From assembly GCA_965240325.2 (NCBI GenBank), contig OZ251234.1, forward strand, positions 1,860,001 through 1,924,000: DNA of 64,000 nucleotides. Direction: 5' to 3'. The translations under genes and the position numbers were made by a program. Source of the stretch: Rebecca billardiae RCC1528. Its lineage: Eukaryota; Haptophyta. Below, one piece after another: positions 44,101 to 53,589 of the stretch; position 1 is the stretch's first letter; every line of letters starts with the position of its first letter. The notes under the pieces were generated by a model. That model was not told where the DNA came from. It ran no database searches and saw nothing but the letters and a program-made list of their open reading frames with translations.

Positions 44101-46207
44101 CGCGGGCGCTCCGACGGCGCGACCGACGTGCGGCAAGCAGCACTCGGCCGAGGAGGAGGAGGAGGAGCGCCAGGCCAACGAGATGCTCGAGAACGACGAG
44201 GACCGCGACGACATCGTGCACCACGACCGTCCTCCACTCGGAGCCGACCGCGTGCTGCGATCGCGCGGCGCTGCTCTCGACGGCGCTGCCGCTGCCGCCG
44301 TCCCGCTCCCCAAGGACCTGATGCCCGGACTCGAGCCCATCGATTACTACAACGATGGCGGCGCCGACTCGCTGGGCGCGACCGCCAGCCCCTCCATCCA
44401 TCCACCGCTCGGCAACGAGGCCAACGCCGACGACATCATCGTGCCGAACGACGACGACGCGTACGGCATCGCTCAGCCCGCTGACACCGAGGAGGAGCTC
44501 CCGGCGCTGCGCCGCTCAGCGCGCGTGCGCGCGCGCCGCGACGCAGCTGCCGCGACCGACAAGACGATGCACTACCAGGCGCTGCGGGCCATCATCGACG
44601 CGCACGCGCCGATCGGCCCGGAGCCCACGTCGTACAAGATGGCCATGGAGTCGCCCGAGGCTTCCGAGTGGTGCGAGGCCATCGACGACGAGCTCGACTC
44701 GCACAAGGTGAACGGCACCTACAAGGAGGCGGCGCTGCCGCCCGGCCGCTTGGCGGTCGGCTCGAAGTACGTGTTCAAGAACAAGCTGAACGCCGACGCC
44801 TCGCTCGCGCGGCGCAAGGCGCGGCTCGTCGCCCAGGGCTTCCGCCAGCAGAAGGGCATCGACTACGACGAGACCTTCTCGCCCACCGTCAACCACACGA
44901 CGGTGCGCACGCTCATCGCGCTGTCGGCGGCTCACAACTACTCCACGACCATGTGCGACTTCCACACTGCCTACCTCAACGCGCCGCTCGAGGAGGGCGT
45001 GGACGTGTACATGCACGCGCCGCCGGGCTACGTCTTCGAGAAGAAGTTCAAGCCGCACGAGAAGCCGGTGCTGCATCTCATCAAGTCCATCTACGGCTTG
45101 AAGCAGTCGGGCAGGAACTGGTACCTGCTGCTCGACATGAAGCTGAAGAAGATGGGCTTCAACCAGTCGCACGTCGACCCGTGCCTGTACTACAAGTTCA
45201 CCGCCGGCGGCATCATCATCATCGCCGTCTACGTTGACGACCTGCTGGTCGTGAACGGCTCGACCAAGCCGAACGAGGTCGGCGAGATCCTCAAGTCACT
45301 CGCCGACACGTTCAAGATGCGCGAGCTCGGACGCGTCAGCTACTTCCTCGGCCTGGAGGTCACGTACAAGGAGGAGGGCATGCTGCTCGCGATGCCGAAG
45401 TACATCAAGGAGGTCATCTCGCGCTACGACTTCACCGGCTGCCGCAAGGCGGACGTGCCGGCTGAGCCGCGGCTGTACTTTGGCGCGCCGACGGACGACG
45501 ACGAGCCCGCGGACCAGTCTGTCTACCGCTCGATCGTCGGCTCGCTCATCTACGCCTCGATCACCTGCCGCCCGGACATCTCGTACGCGGTGAGCACGCT
45601 CTCTCGCTTCGTGCAGAACCCGCGCGAGCCGCACATGCGCGCGGCGAAGCGCGTGCTGCGCTACCTCTCGCACACGCCGGACGCCGGCATCCTCTACCGA
45701 TACGGCAACACCGGCGGTCTCAAGGCTTACTCGGACTCGGACTGGGGCAACATCCCGGACTCGCGCCGCTCGATCACGGGCAACGTGCTGTTCTACGGCT
45801 CGGGCGCGGTCCACTGGAACTCGTACATCCAGACGACCACCGCCCTCTCCTCCTGCGAGGCCGAGTACATGGCGCTGTCGGACACGGGCAAGTCCGTCGC
45901 GTACATGCGCAACATGCTGTCCGAGCTCAAGCTGATCGACACCAAGATCCCGACCAAGATCCTCGCGGACAACACCGGCGCGATTAACCTCGCCGTGAAC
46001 CCGTCCGTGCGCAAGCGCACCAAGCACATCGAGATCCGCTACCACCGCATCCGCGACTGGGTGGCGGCCGGCGAGATTGACGTGACCTTCGTGAGCTCCC
46101 AGGACAACGTGGCCGACGTTCTCACGAAGGGCCTCACTCGCGACAAGTTCAAGCGCTTGGTGGACCACCTCTGCGGTGCCACCACGACGCTCACCCGGCT
46201 CAAGTAG
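41162..46207 (+). CDS. Copia Gag-Pol polyprotein (intact) with CCHC knuckle plus MYND finger
   Basis: One open frame of 1681 residues. In order: end of Gag; CCHC zinc knuckle CPTCGEHGHWRHQC (residues 93-106); a MYND-type finger with Cys/His spacing C-x4-C-x7-C-x2-C-x4-C-x3-C-x7-H-x3-C (residues 218-257); aspartic protease YLDSGASDVMVGD (Asp 415); the zinc-binding pre-integrase HRRFGH...CDIC (about 670-705); integrase core with Asp in HVDFFGPYR, Asp in FHPDGAGEL and Glu in NPIAERKWG; reverse transcriptase starting GSKYVFKNKLNAD and with the YVDD box at 1357-1360; RNase H with AYSDSDWG, SSCEAEYMAL and ILADNTGA. All catalytic residues are present, so enzymes may still work although upstream Gag is broken. 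The start codon shown is only the first Met of the frame. Confidence 0.93.
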   Translation: MFALHLTQPRYPQLVALTEAGSIESESFEKYVTSIKSAAASANLARPASAAMAARAPARPTGGQQHRPTPPPRGAARPHRGGGERPAVPSSPCPTCGEHGHWRHQCPQRERPHPRQHSDKAIHKEPRAAEKQAVTFDLKAKSTRGVPNSANGARMAIASEEEPASITAETSPPGMYYANSGANPLSEADIICSEITPRPTALMPEPYVTKGPRPRYYCQREGCHDTGNYMCGGCNAAVYCSFACRDADHFGNHGLMCDFFRLSRGIAIEDGKSTLPDDDRTVEEIQSAVKLHAKFLDGSHPMIETIGTVASAHEQLAFVHSEMHRTVKANKKSYLLRAPIPPLHVLVHSAKGKVATESAGDASNLKGSETTIKSSECDGSPPDAVASAATAHATTASRAEAKGPTSDLDLHFYLDSGASDVMVGDSSLMSNLRYFPENKPLSVKVTDGEYMYAIARGTVKAYMLDDSGKPFDANLHDVLLVPALSDPLLSVHALARAGVPISFLDDAGCIHFNEDYKLTVDFPYRVPWRAQPHRLNLIALSVSRPPSSSSTLCSLSEPEASAISLSDSSSRSDGGTRLSHSIIKEANHRSGGAYSLAEEAATRSGDDGVGDGDARAAALGGQTDAADSQPGALDDPNLNSDGARADSDRGRGADSRDGGKLKDAWRDTWHRRFGHANMEAILRTKHAATGMGASKPDAIDCDICAVSKIKLLPFPGKMTRATRRLEIVHVDFFGPYRKGVPHTADGTPLADIYALSFIDDHSDYTRIYTCRTRDLAPQLLRQYIRDVGAMTLLSISLGTSMADGHFHPDGAGELNSQEWQDVLDEFGILINVTSAPHTPQQNPIAERKWGTLVADTRAMLLQSGVAHKYWPEAMLVAAYHRNHLAKRDGKTPIEKFYGYKPDIAHLRPFGCKAIVYDHSAVGPGGYKLKSRGIIGWHAGYARDGVQIGNTTRKIFGYKIYIPSSKKIVISRHVLFDELSFAGAPTARPTCGKQHSAEEEEEERQANEMLENDEDRDDIVHHDRPPLGADRVLRSRGAALDGAAAAAVPLPKDLMPGLEPIDYYNDGGADSLGATASPSIHPPLGNEANADDIIVPNDDDAYGIAQPADTEEELPALRRSARVRARRDAAAATDKTMHYQALRAIIDAHAPIGPEPTSYKMAMESPEASEWCEAIDDELDSHKVNGTYKEAALPPGRLAVGSKYVFKNKLNADASLARRKARLVAQGFRQQKGIDYDETFSPTVNHTTVRTLIALSAAHNYSTTMCDFHTAYLNAPLEEGVDVYMHAPPGYVFEKKFKPHEKPVLHLIKSIYGLKQSGRNWYLLLDMKLKKMGFNQSHVDPCLYYKFTAGGIIIIAVYVDDLLVVNGSTKPNEVGEILKSLADTFKMRELGRVSYFLGLEVTYKEEGMLLAMPKYIKEVISRYDFTGCRKADVPAEPRLYFGAPTDDDEPADQSVYRSIVGSLIYASITCRPDISYAVSTLSRFVQNPREPHMRAAKRVLRYLSHTPDAGILYRYGNTGGLKAYSDSDWGNIPDSRRSITGNVLFYGSGAVHWNSYIQTTTALSSCEAEYMALSDTGKSVAYMRNMLSELKLIDTKIPTKILADNTGAINLAVNPSVRKRTKHIEIRYHRIRDWVAAGEIDVTFVSSQDNVADVLTKGLTRDKFKRLVDHLCGATTTLTRLK

Positions 46208-46363
46208 GTGAGCGTCACCCGAAGACGAAGATCGTCCGCGTGCATCGCTCGCCCGCTGATCGCGGGCACGCACACGAGCTGCACGCAAGCGCGCGCACGC
46301 GCGCACACGCGCGCGCGCGCGCGCGGCACACACGCACACGCTCACTCGCACCTCGCCGCACTC
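46208..46363 (+). other. Untranslated tail of the element with CACG/CGCG repeats
   Basis: Between the pol stop and the purine tract lies a stretch of alternating CACACG and CGCGCG dinucleotide repeats. No coding content. Confidence 0.7.
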
Positions 46364-46375
46364 GGTGAGGAGGAG
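46364..46375 (+). promoter_or_regulatory. Polypurine tract
   Basis: GGTGAGGAGGAG directly precedes the first base of the 3' LTR, the standard position for the plus-strand primer of LTR retrotransposons. Confidence 0.85.
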
Positions 46376-46800
46376 TGTCGGGCAATCTGGGCTAGCCAGA
46401 TTTACCCGCATGGCACCGAGAGCTTTTCGAGGAGCCAATCGCTACTCTGCTCGAGGTACAGCTCAAGTGATCTACGTGCAGTTGATTACTGCATCGTCAA
46501 TGACCTGCCCTATTTACCTCCCCTATTGGTAATTGCTAATTACCGCTTCCGTATGTGTTCCACAGGTTCGTCCCAGCCTGAAAGGTGGGAGATACCTATG
46601 GAGCAGCACTTCCACTTGACGTGCTGGTCTCGTGACCTCAAACCAGTTTGAGTTCGGGGCGAGCCCCGGCCTCCAGTCAGTCCAGAGCCCAGCTTGCCTG
46701 CTCACGGACAGGAGCATCCTTCAGCACCTTGCGGAGGCTGGTCGACCCCTGCCCACAGCAGCGAGCCACCTGCTTCGTTTCGAGTCTCCTAAGTCTCTGA
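46376..46800 (+). repeat. 3' LTR
   Basis: 425 bp, same sequence as the 5' LTR except for a handful of indels (it lacks the CTATAT insertion and has extra bases near 46677-46690). Its outer end lies 1 bp from the stop codon of the neighbouring minus-strand gene, so it may supply that gene's 3' end signals. Confidence 0.9.
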
Positions 46801-46801
46801 T

Positions 46802-47980
46802 TTATATAATGCGCATCGACGACGGCATGAAGCGCGCCACCGCCAGGAGCTGAGGGTCGCGTGTGTGCATGTTGGCGTAAATGCCGCTGTCTGCCCTGGC
46901 GCCGAGCGCCTCGATGCGCGCTGCTTCTGGTGTGGTGACTGGCGTACCCCGGTCAGTGGCATGTGTGCGATTGATGAGCGTGAGGCCACCGTGGAGTGAG
47001 TACAAGGTGCGCAGGGCACGTGCGCTGTAGAAGACCACGTGGAAGTTTTTTCGGACTTTGTGCCGACTGCCACAGCTCCCAGTCGCCATGCACCTGCCTG
47101 CGTCCATGTTGGGCACAGCTGTGTACACGTAGCCACCTGGGCGGAGGCAGCTTGTCATGGCGCGCAGGAACTCGTGTGGATCGGTCACATGCTCGAGCAC
47201 ATGGGAGGCTACCACCAGGGAAGCTGTACCCTGCCCACTGCAACCATTGAACATGCTGTTCTGGACGGTTATCTGGGTGGCAAGGCCCTTGACGCGGCGT
47301 TCGCGGTCGAGCAGCGCGCCAGCAATGCGCGCCTGCTCAGGATCGGGCTCGATACATGTGAGCTTGCCCACAAACCCAACTGCCAAGATCTCCTTGCTCA
47401 GAATCCCATACCCACAGCCCACGTCGATCACCTCGCTGCTCGGACCCCACGCGTCTCCAGCACGACCGTGAAGCCAATGCGCCTGCTCGTTGGGCACAAT
47501 TTTGAAGTGCTGCCTCCCGCTGAGAACATCCTTCTCCGTTGGACCGTGCCTCCGCTTGTAGTAGTCTCCAGCGTACAGCTTCGTGAGCTCTTGAGCAGTG
47601 GGCATGGGGTCCACGAATGTGGCCGAGCAAGCACGGCATGTAAGCGTCCTTGTCGCCTTTGTCGCAAAGTCGGTGGCGAAGGGGCTGAGGCCCGCAATGT
47701 CGTGCGAGCCGCACACTGGGCATCTGACTGACGGATCCACTTGGGGGCGTGCATCGACTTGGGGGAGCGCAGGTGTGCCGCTGAGCTGCCTCTGCCGGCG
47801 CACCTGGTGGTCTGGCTGAGGTGCAGCAAAAACATCGTCGCGTCCGGTGATGAAGGCAGCGTCGTCGGCCGCAGCGGGGCTGATTTCCGCCGCGAGCGAG
47901 CAGGATGCGCTCGCCCAAAGCACTAGGATGAAGTGCGCCGCGAAGGCCGTGAGCGAGCAAGCATAACCGCCCATGCCCAC
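46802..47980 (-). CDS. Secretory-pathway class I SAM-dependent methyltransferase (Zn-ribbon type)
   Basis: The protein is 392 residues. The N-terminus has a signal sequence (LTAFAAHFILVLWASASCSLAAE). Residues about 86-116 carry CPVCGSH and CRACSATF, a four-cysteine ribbon seen before the methyltransferase fold in sugar and natural-product methyltransferases. The SAM site is VIDVGCGYGIL (about 190), followed by ASHVLEHVTDPHEFLRAM, the usual post-motif region, and LRPGGYVYTAVPN. A sugar or glycan methyltransferase of the secretory route is the best guess; the substrate is unknown. It is intronless. The stop codon (46804-46802) lies inside the target duplication of the retrotransposon, and 95 bp upstream of its ATG begins a piece of a family 2 foldback element. 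Confidence 0.82.
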   Translation of the reverse strand: MGMGGYACSLTAFAAHFILVLWASASCSLAAEISPAAADDAAFITGRDDVFAAPQPDHQVRRQRQLSGTPALPQVDARPQVDPSVRCPVCGSHDIAGLSPFATDFATKATRTLTCRACSATFVDPMPTAQELTKLYAGDYYKRRHGPTEKDVLSGRQHFKIVPNEQAHWLHGRAGDAWGPSSEVIDVGCGYGILSKEILAVGFVGKLTCIEPDPEQARIAGALLDRERRVKGLATQITVQNSMFNGCSGQGTASLVVASHVLEHVTDPHEFLRAMTSCLRPGGYVYTAVPNMDAGRCMATGSCGSRHKVRKNFHVVFYSARALRTLYSLHGGLTLINRTHATDRGTPVTTPEAARIEALGARADSGIYANMHTRDPQLLAVARFMPSSMRII

Positions 47981-48074
47981 CGCTCTCGTATCACCCTGAA
48001 CGCGGCCGCACGGGAGGCCGAGCCGGAGGGGGGCCAGCGCTCCCGCTTGGGAAGCCTGGCCGGACGGGGAGGAA

Positions 48075-50655
48075 CGACAGCCGCGAAGGTCGGGAGCCCT
48101 CTGTTAGGAAGTCTGCCACTGGGGATGCACACGGCACCCAGGGTCGGAGAAAATCGGCGCGCTTTTTATTTCCGCCTTGCATTTATTCCGCCGCGCGCTT
48201 CGCGGCGGCCGCGCGCGTCTTGGGCGAGCGGGCGACGGCGCCGCGCTCCCGTGCGTGTGGACGATCCCGCGAGCGCAGAGCCGGCGAGCTAGGCCGGGCA
48301 GTCGTGTTGAAGTGCCATTCGCCGCTTCGCCCGCGCTTCGCATTCGGCTGTACTTGCCTCGGGCGAGCATGTCTGTGCACACCGCCACACGGCCAGCCTC
48401 CCCCGCGTGCGCCATGCGAGGCGAGACAAACACGGAGCATGCGCTTCCGCGTGGCGAGAAACTACACTGTACGCACTGCGCTGCCTTGCGCCGCCGCGCA
48501 TGAGCGCGGGTCCGAACAGCTGCGTTCAGGTGTGCTGATTGCATCATACGATTCGATTGGTCGAACAAACAAGCGCCCTGGCCCGACGACGACGTTGCAG
48601 CGCACGCCATGCTGATCTGCGGCGACGCGCAGCATGTGCGCTCGCACGGAGTCGCCGAGCACGTGGCTGTTGTTCCGCTCTGCCTCGGCACTGACCTCCC
48701 TGACGTGTGCTCCGACGTCAATCTTGGCCCGAGGCAGTACGAACATACATGCGTGCAATGCAAAACATACCTGAACGAGGCCCATGGCCTGCGTGTATGT
48801 GCCTCTTCGGATGACACGGCGCGTGTATGAATGTGTGTACTACCTTGTCAAGCAGTAGCTCACGCCTGGACGTTCCTGTCGAACTTCACGGTGCGCATCG
48901 CGCACACACGGTCAGCCTTGATGGACGCACCCGTGCAGCCTGAGCCGGAAGGCAGCATCAGCCTGCCCAAGACGTGAGCATCCAGCCCCGACGCCGCGTC
49001 CGGTGCCTGAATGCCGCGCGCTCCTTTCACGCGGAATGTGCTCACTACATCACTATCCAGAAGGGCGCATGTCAGTGCTTTTCATGCTCACACGACCCTC
49101 GCCGTAGGTCGATGCCAACGGCTGCGTGATGCTCGATCATGCCTTTTGACGGCTGTGTGACCCGTGCAGATGCGTATGCCAGGCAGCGTACTGTGAAGAG
49201 CGATGGCGCGTGCATAAACTACCTGGACATCGCCCAGTGCAACCAAGTGCCGGACGCCGACGCCGCTGCTCGCGGCACGCGTGCAGTCAGCCGAGGAATG
49301 CACACGACTTCCTTGTTGGTGCGGCGCACGCGATGGCCTGAGGCGCGGCGGATGCAGTGACTCCGAACGGCGAGCGGCGGACCGACACAAATGGCTGCTC
49401 TTCAGCCGCGCTCAACCACGCGTACCGCCTTCGCGGGCACGCAACTACCGCAGGAGGGCGCGCAGTCGGCGCCAATCTCGCCCCTCCAGCGCCGCCCAGC
49501 GCGCTGTCAGCGCAGCCGCCAGCGGCAGAGGTTGGTGGTGCTCTGACGGCATCACCAACATATTCGGAAAAGAAATTCGCCACCCGAAATTCCTGCGCCC
49601 AGTGGTTGCCGCCGAGCGGAGCGGAGCGAGTACTATCAGCGGCGGAGGGCGCTGAGGCCGCGCACGGCGTGAGGCGCGGCGTCGGCCGAGTCGGTCCGCG
49701 GAGGATGCGCGGCGCTCGGCCCGCTGCGCAGCGGTAGTGCGCCTCACTTTGCCCCGAGCGCCGTCCTCCGCGTCGCCTCCTTCCCGCCTTGGAGCAGCAC
49801 GCATGTGCGCGCCGCCACCCGTTGAAGGCGGCACGGGCTTGCTCAGACGACCGCGCGCGCATGGCGCACGACTTGGTCGGCTGCGCGCGCGCGCTGCCGC
49901 GGTGCAAGGTAGCGCCGCCGCATGCGCGCGCCGTGCCCGCGCGAGAGCGTGTGCGCCGACCTGAGTGCGACCTCACACACATGTCGAATGCTGCCTTGGC
50001 ATCCGACTTGCCGACTGACGGGAAGCTGGAAAAGACAGCGGCGTGAGTGTTGGTACCATCGATGCGGAGCCTTAGCGTCCACTTGCATTCGTGCTGAGAA
50101 TGTATAGACAAGACTAGGCCTTCATCCTGGGTATCCAATGTCACTAAACACCTCGCTGATCGACCCGACGAGTGCCAGCGTGAGGCACAGCGAATCATTC
50201 GAGTGAGAGCAAGCAGACAAGCGAGCACTACGCTCATGAGATGGCCGTGAGCAAAGGCTCGCGCGGGCACGGCGCGGGCATGCGGCGGCGCTACCTTGCA
50301 CCGTGGCAGCGCGCGCGCGCAGCCGACCAAGTCGCGCGCCATGCGCGCGCGGTCGTCTGAGCAAGCCCGTGCCGGCTTCGACTGTGGCGGCGCGCACATG
50401 CGTGCTGCTCCAAGGCGGGAAGGAGGCGACGCGGAGGACGGCGCTCGGGGCAAAGTGAGGCGCACTACCGCTGCGCAGCGGGCCGAGCGCCGCGCATCCT
50501 CCGCGGACCGACTCGGCCGACGCCGCGCCTCACGCCGTGCGCGGCCTCAGCGCCCTCCGCCGCTGGTAGTGCTCGCTCCGCTCCGCTCGCGGCAAACAGA
50601 GGGCTCCCGACCTTCGCGGCTGTCGCCAGCGGAGTTGCTCACCCTTACTACCCTT
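48075..50655. mobile_element. Foldback element, family 2, copy 2, interrupted by a 1.5-kb insertion
   Basis: The right arm, about 50265-50655, ends in GCTCACCCTTACTACCC as in copy 1. The left arm 49607-49946 starts abruptly inside the arm at TGCCGC. The missing outer part is found at 48075-48105 (CGACAGCCGCGAAGGTCGGG...CTCTGTT), with the diagnostic GGTCGGGAGC that this copy's right arm also has but copy 1 (GGTCGGCAGC) lacks. So 48106-49606 is DNA inserted into the left arm. The spacer 49947-50264 is the reverse complement of the copy 1 spacer. No transposase is visible. Confidence 0.75.
48106..49606. other. 1.5-kb insertion within the foldback arm, no gene recognised
   Basis: Both ends carry the inverted word CCACTGGG (48116-48123 and its complement at 49598-49605) near the junctions. 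Interior open frames on both strands have no recognisable domain. It may be a nested element; a clear target duplication is missing beyond a TT at each side. Confidence 0.45.
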
Positions 50656-50889
50656 GGCAGGATCCCGGGACGCCCTTGACCACCCTTGGTTGCTCAGGTT
50701 CTCGTCGACGCTGTTCGCAAAGCTCATCAACTGCGGCAGTCGATCGGGCACTGCCGCCGACGAATCAGGAGACCCGCGTCGTCCTACCCGTATCTGTCGT
50801 GGACGAGTCGAACAGCAAGGGGGGGCTCGCCACGCCAACGCGACTAGCTACGAGCGGGCGGCTTTTGCCGAAGCAGGGGACTGCCGTCG

Positions 50890-51756
50890 ATGTGCGGCGC
50901 ACGGTCGCTCGTGTGCTTGTCGATCCTCGTCTGTTCAGCATGGGCACAGTGGCCTGAGTCGGTACACGCCGACCCCAGCACGGGCCCCGCGCAACAGCTG
51001 TCAGGCATACCGAATGAGCTCGACCGCACAAAGATGTACGAGTACTTGTACTCAAAGCTTGGGTACCACAACAAGCTGTGGATGTCGCACGCAATCCCGC
51101 TGATACAGGGCCCGCTCGTGCACCTGTACCCGGACAAGGTCGCCCGGAGCAAGCTTCACGTGCTCGACGTTGGATGCAGCCATGGGCTCGGCGTGCAGAC
51201 ATTGTGGGCGGAGGGCTTCTGCGCGAGTGGCGTGGACATCTCCCCAACGGCCGTGGCGCTGGCGCGCAAGCACCGTAAGGTTCCCACTGAGCTCTCCTGT
51301 CAAACGCGACCGTCGTTCCGCGTGGGCAGCGCCGGGGCACTCCCGTGGCCGAACGGGACGTTTGATGCCATCATCTCAACTGATGTCCTCGAACATATCC
51401 CCACAGGACTCGTGCCCCAGATGGTGCGCGAGATGACGCGCGTCACGCGCGGCACGCTCCTGCTCAAGATCGCCATGCAGCCTGAGTTCGAGCTGATGCG
51501 CCACGGCGAGAAGGGTGACCGGCGCCGCGGCTTCGTTGGGCGCCTTTCGGGTGCGGCGAAGCAAGCGCCCACACTCCACGAGACCGTGGAGGACAGCGCT
51601 TGGTGGATTCGGCACTTCGAGGTCGAGGGGCAGTGGAGCTGCGAGGACAGTGAGTGCGAGCCACCCATGCAGTCTAAGCAGGAGTGGAAACGTGGGCATG
51701 ACTCACATGGACGCATCTGCTCGTCAGTGGTCATGACGTGCACAAGACGCACCTAG
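50890..51756 (+). CDS. Secreted or Golgi-lumen class I SAM-dependent methyltransferase
   Basis: The protein is 288 residues, with a signal peptide MCGARSLVCLSILVCSAWAQ. Motif I is LHVLDVGCSHGLGVQTLW (residues about 88-105), followed by ASGVDISPTAVALARKH, then the acidic post-motif FDAIISTDVLEHIPTG and VTRGTLLLKIAM, all typical of small-molecule or sugar methyltransferases. The C-terminal third has Cys pairs (CEDSECEPP; GRICSSVVMTC), consistent with disulfides in the lumen. It is intronless and divergent from the methyltransferase at 46.8-48.0 kb, with the interrupted foldback element between them. The two proteins are not close copies: the other has a Zn ribbon and a longer N-terminus. Confidence 0.8.
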   Translation: MCGARSLVCLSILVCSAWAQWPESVHADPSTGPAQQLSGIPNELDRTKMYEYLYSKLGYHNKLWMSHAIPLIQGPLVHLYPDKVARSKLHVLDVGCSHGLGVQTLWAEGFCASGVDISPTAVALARKHRKVPTELSCQTRPSFRVGSAGALPWPNGTFDAIISTDVLEHIPTGLVPQMVREMTRVTRGTLLLKIAMQPEFELMRHGEKGDRRRGFVGRLSGAAKQAPTLHETVEDSAWWIRHFEVEGQWSCEDSECEPPMQSKQEWKRGHDSHGRICSSVVMTCTRRT

Positions 51757-52394
51757 CTAGCCTACCGCTAGCTAGGCAGTTCGAAGTCGCTGGCGGCCGC
51801 CGACCGCCTGCCGTGCTGCCAGAGCTGCCAGCAGCAGCTCACAGCTGTCACAGCGCTAAGTCAGAGCGCTGATCATGGCTCTCGGACTCAGGTTGACCCA
51901 CTGGCTGCCAGTCACCCGGTCCCTGGGTGCGCGGTCGGGTCCCGTGTCACTCGCCAGTCAGAACTCAGAAGGCAGAGAAGCGCCGTCTCTTCTCTGTTCT
52001 CAGAGTCTCTCTCTTCACAATAAATCACACACCCCGGCACGGATGACGGAAACTACTGCCGTATAGACTATAGGCCGCCCGGATACTGTATGGCAGTATG
52101 CCTCATCAGACCGTACTGAGTGATGTACGTAAGTATGTAACGTCGTCGTCAGGCCTCCTTGATATGTGAGTAATAGCTAGCAGTAAGCCCGGTCCAGCCC
52201 TGTCACTATGTAAAGTGTAACCTTCTGCTCGCGGCTCTGCGGAAGTTTCTAGGAAAGGCACGCCGCCGCCACGTACTAGTGACCGCCGCCACGCGCGCCG
52301 CGCGCGCGCGCAGTGCGGAGTGCCGCCGCCGCGCGCGCGCGCATGCAGCGCCCAACCAAGTGCCGGCGAGCCGCGACTGATCTGGCTGGCGCGA
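51757..52394. other. Intergenic, no gene seen
   Basis: 3' flank of the methyltransferase and a stretch containing CGCGCGC runs before the satellite region. No coding features. Confidence 0.5.
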
Positions 52395-52860
52395 CCATGA
52401 GTCAGGCCACCACCCAGTCCGGCCTGTAAAGCTGTAAAGTGTTTCAAAGCAGATCCGGGAGCCCAGCCGGACAAGTCCGGCCAGTCTGACCGGACGCGTG
52501 CTGGCCGCCGCGCCGCCAGCCGCGGGCGCGAGAGGGCCTGTAAAGTTGAAAAGTGTAATAAGTAAGTCCGGGAGCGCCTGTCCGGACGGGGCATCGCGAG
52601 CACGAGCCAGGCCAGCACCCAGCCCGGCCTGTAAAGTTGTAAAGTGTAAAGTAGATCTCCGGGAGCCCAGCCGGACCAGTCCGGCCAGTCGGACCGGACG
52701 CGTGCTGTCGCCGCCGCGCCGCCAGCCGCGGGCGCGAGAGAGCCCGTGAAGTTGTAAAGTGTAATAAGTAAGTCCGGGAGCGCCTGTCCGGACGGGGCAT
52801 CGCGAGCACGAGCCAGGCCACCACCCAGCCCGGCCTGCAAAGCTGTAAAGTGTATTTAAA
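52395..52860. repeat. Tandem repeat, period about 205 bp, 2.2 copies
   Basis: The word CGGCCTGTAAAGYTGTAAAGTGT recurs at 52422, 52627 and (with GCAAAG) 52833. Each unit holds a half with CCGGACGGGGCATCGCGAGC and a half with CCGGACCAGTCCGGCC-like palindromic words. Minus-strand frames repeat the same peptide and are not a gene. Confidence 0.9.
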
Positions 52861-52982
52861 GTAGGGCGTGTCCCGAGTTCTGCCAGAATCTGTAGTTTAT
52901 TTCCGAGAAGCGCAGCCGTCCGCGAGCGCGGGTTGGCCGGCGGCACACGTCTGATTCCTCCGACGCACTAGTTAGTCATCTT

Positions 52983-53120
52983 GGGCTGCACCAGCACCCA
53001 GACCCAGTGGTGCAGCCAAGGGCTGCACCAGCACCCAGTGGTGCAGCAGAGGGCTGCACAAGCCGACCAGTGGTGCAGCCAAGCGGGCTGCACATCAAGC
53101 ACGCAGTGGTGCAGACAAGC
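52983..53120. repeat. Minisatellite of hairpin units
   Basis: Four units of 30-40 bp, each starting GGGCTGCAC and ending GTGGTGCAG(C), so every unit can fold on itself (GGCTGCACCA...TGGTGCAGCC). Units differ in loop sequence. Confidence 0.85.
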
Positions 53121-53589
53121 ATTGTGCTCCCGCGGTGCCACCCTGATATGGACCCTAATATGATTGGTCGGCCGCTATCCAACCCTATCCATCGGCCATA
53201 TGGCCGCCTAGCCGGCGGCCAATATCATCATCGGACTTGGCCGGCCACATGTGGCGTTATAGGGAACCTATGGCCAAGAATCCGGCTCGCATGGCATTCC
53301 TGTGCATTGTCCCGCGCGCACCGCCGCGCGCAGGAGTCCTGGTGCGCTGCCAATCTGGCCCACAGCGGCGCACCGGCGGCATGATAACGTACCGTACCGG
53401 CAGCCCCTGCTGCTTGCCCCTTCCTTCTCGACCTTGATCGCTTCCTCAACGCGCTGCTCCCACGCATGAGCTCTGCGACGCCGTCGGCCCTGCCTACCGG
53501 CGGCCCACAGGCGGTGACGCCCCGCCTGGGCTGTGCAGAACAGCTGCCCTATGCTGAGCCCAGCCCCAATTGCAGCAAACCGCAAGCCG

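Larger units (their letters stand above)
39775..46800 (+). mobile_element. Ty1/copia LTR retrotransposon with a MYND finger
   Basis: A 7.0-kb element with LTRs at 39775-40193 and 46376-46800. Domain order protease, integrase, reverse transcriptase, RNase H places it in Ty1/copia. Direct flanks are TTTAA before the 5' LTR and TTTAT after the 3' LTR, a 4/5 match to a 5-bp target duplication. A purine tract precedes the 3' LTR; just after the 5' LTR, CGGTATCGGCGAGC resembles an initiator-Met tRNA primer site but the match is loose. The LTRs differ by several small indels, so insertion is not recent. It inserted at the stop codon of the methyltransferase at 46802. Confidence 0.95.

Noticed and set aside
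52106-52946. Minus-strand frames of about 245 codons in the 205-bp tandem repeat
   Set aside because: The peptide simply repeats with the DNA unit and has no other support.
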